A DNA stretch of 64,000 nucleotides from Bacteroidales bacterium (GTDB lineage Bacteria; Bacteroidota; Bacteroidia; Bacteroidales; Marinilabiliaceae), in assembly GCA_003249255.1 (NCBI GenBank), contig QKJP01000009.1, forward strand, positions 1 to 64,000, given 5' to 3'. The position numbers and the translations under genes are program-made. Shown one piece after another: positions 63,776 to 64,000 of the stretch. A model generated the notes under the pieces. That model was not told the origin of the DNA and ran no database searches. It saw only the letters and a list, made by a program, of their open reading frames with translations. Numbering within the stretch: the stretch's first letter is position 1; each line of letters begins with the position of its first letter.

Positions 63776-63789
63776 CTAACATTAAACCG

Positions 63790-63864
63790 TCGGGATGACA
63801 GGATTTGAACCTGCGACCACTGGTCCCCCAGACCAGTACGCTAACCGGACTGCGCCACATCCCG
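63790..63864 (-). tRNA. tRNA-Pro (anticodon GGG)
   Basis: Minus-strand cloverleaf: acceptor CGGGATG/CATCCCG, D arm with GGTTAG, anticodon arm CTGGT-CTGGGGG-ACCAG giving anticodon GGG, and T arm GCAGG-TTCAAAT-CCTGT. The discriminator is A. CCA is not encoded (CGG follows). 75 nt including the discriminator. Confidence 0.95.
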
Positions 63865-63877
63865 ATTTTTATAAGCG

Positions 63878-63885
63878 CAAATATA
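63878..63885 (-). promoter_or_regulatory. putative -7 box (TATATTTG) of tRNA-Pro
   Basis: Minus strand TATATTTG, 14 bp before the mature 5' end. No clear -33 box. Confidence 0.4.
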
Positions 63886-63902
63886 AAAATTATTATTTTA
63901 TC

Positions 63903-64000
63903 CTAGCATGGTAAAGTAAAATTAACTGTTGTTCCTTTACCGGGTTTGCTTTCTACCCATATACGACCCTTATGTTGTTGGATAAAATCATGACATAATA
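63903..64000 (-). CDS. C-terminal end of a histidine kinase (partial)
   Basis: The minus strand runs off the right edge of the window. The visible 32 codons read [20 protein letters not shown] then TVNFTLPC-stop, the end of a HATPase domain (strand after the G2 box, GkGttv.F.lP). TAG stop at 63903-63905. Nothing can be said of its sensor part. Confidence 0.85.
   Translation of the reverse strand, partial: LCHDFIQQHKGRIWVESKPGKGTTVNFTLPC

Overview
The window looks like a chromosomal segment of a marine, probably anaerobic or facultatively anaerobic member of the Bacteroidota (class Bacteroidia). This is an inference from several sequence signs: promoter-like TAnnTTTG boxes, type IX secretion (T9SS) sorting tails, TonB receptors with carboxypeptidase-regulatory-like N-termini, a V-type ATPase operon carrying a DUF2764 protein instead of classical subunit C, AT-rich intergenic DNA and an agarase/porphyranase-type GH86 enzyme. 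No rRNA lies in the window. One tRNA-Pro(GGG) is near the right end.

Layout. 0.4-10.5 kb: an outer-membrane barrel, a POT peptide transporter, a two-gene unit of TPR/SpoIIE phosphatase and WD40/caspase-fold protein facing a small secreted protein, then a tandem UspA protein. 10.6-20.4 kb: a small hypothetical gene and the minus-strand V-ATPase operon E-DUF2764-A-B-D-I-K, interrupted between A and B by a repeat cluster around a dead REP-associated (Y1/HUH) transposase. 20.8-24.5 kb: a broken helical gene, an EamA transporter and a MORN-like secreted protein. 24.7-27.9 kb: hemerythrin protein, LuxR regulator with a degenerate receiver, and a diflavin reductase; the first and last share a promoter layout. 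28-37.4 kb: a metal/redox region with an HMA protein, two TonB receptors with cysteine-bearing plug regions, Cys/His-rich small proteins, DUF2023, and a minimal siroheme/4Fe-4S reductase. 37.7-41.9 kb: an alpha/beta hydrolase, an unexplained hairpin-rich inverted repeat, and two secreted proteins.

42.9-56.0 kb holds the most interesting region. A minus-strand cluster (galK-like kinase, UroD-type methyltransferase, corrinoid protein, UroD-type methyltransferase fused to a thioredoxin fold, CobW GTPase, MetH-activation-like protein, RACo-type corrinoid activase) sits beside a divergent AraC regulator and a 1341-residue GH86 enzyme. I infer a cobalamin-dependent sugar O-demethylation pathway: GH86 would release agar/porphyran oligosaccharides, the corrinoid system would remove the methyl group of 6-O-methyl-D-galactose, and the kinase would feed galactose into metabolism. 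The characterised aerobic route for this sugar uses a cytochrome P450; I know of no characterised B12 route. A 36-bp region alike at 28 positions occurs upstream of both the kinase and the GH86 gene, suggesting common control.

56.6-64 kb: nitroreductase, small Imm17-like membrane protein, STAS-like protein, CstA transporter, an AGCS symporter with a large insertion, a membrane histidine kinase, tRNA-Pro, and the C-terminus of a second histidine kinase running off the window. All function calls come from reading motifs; no database search was possible.
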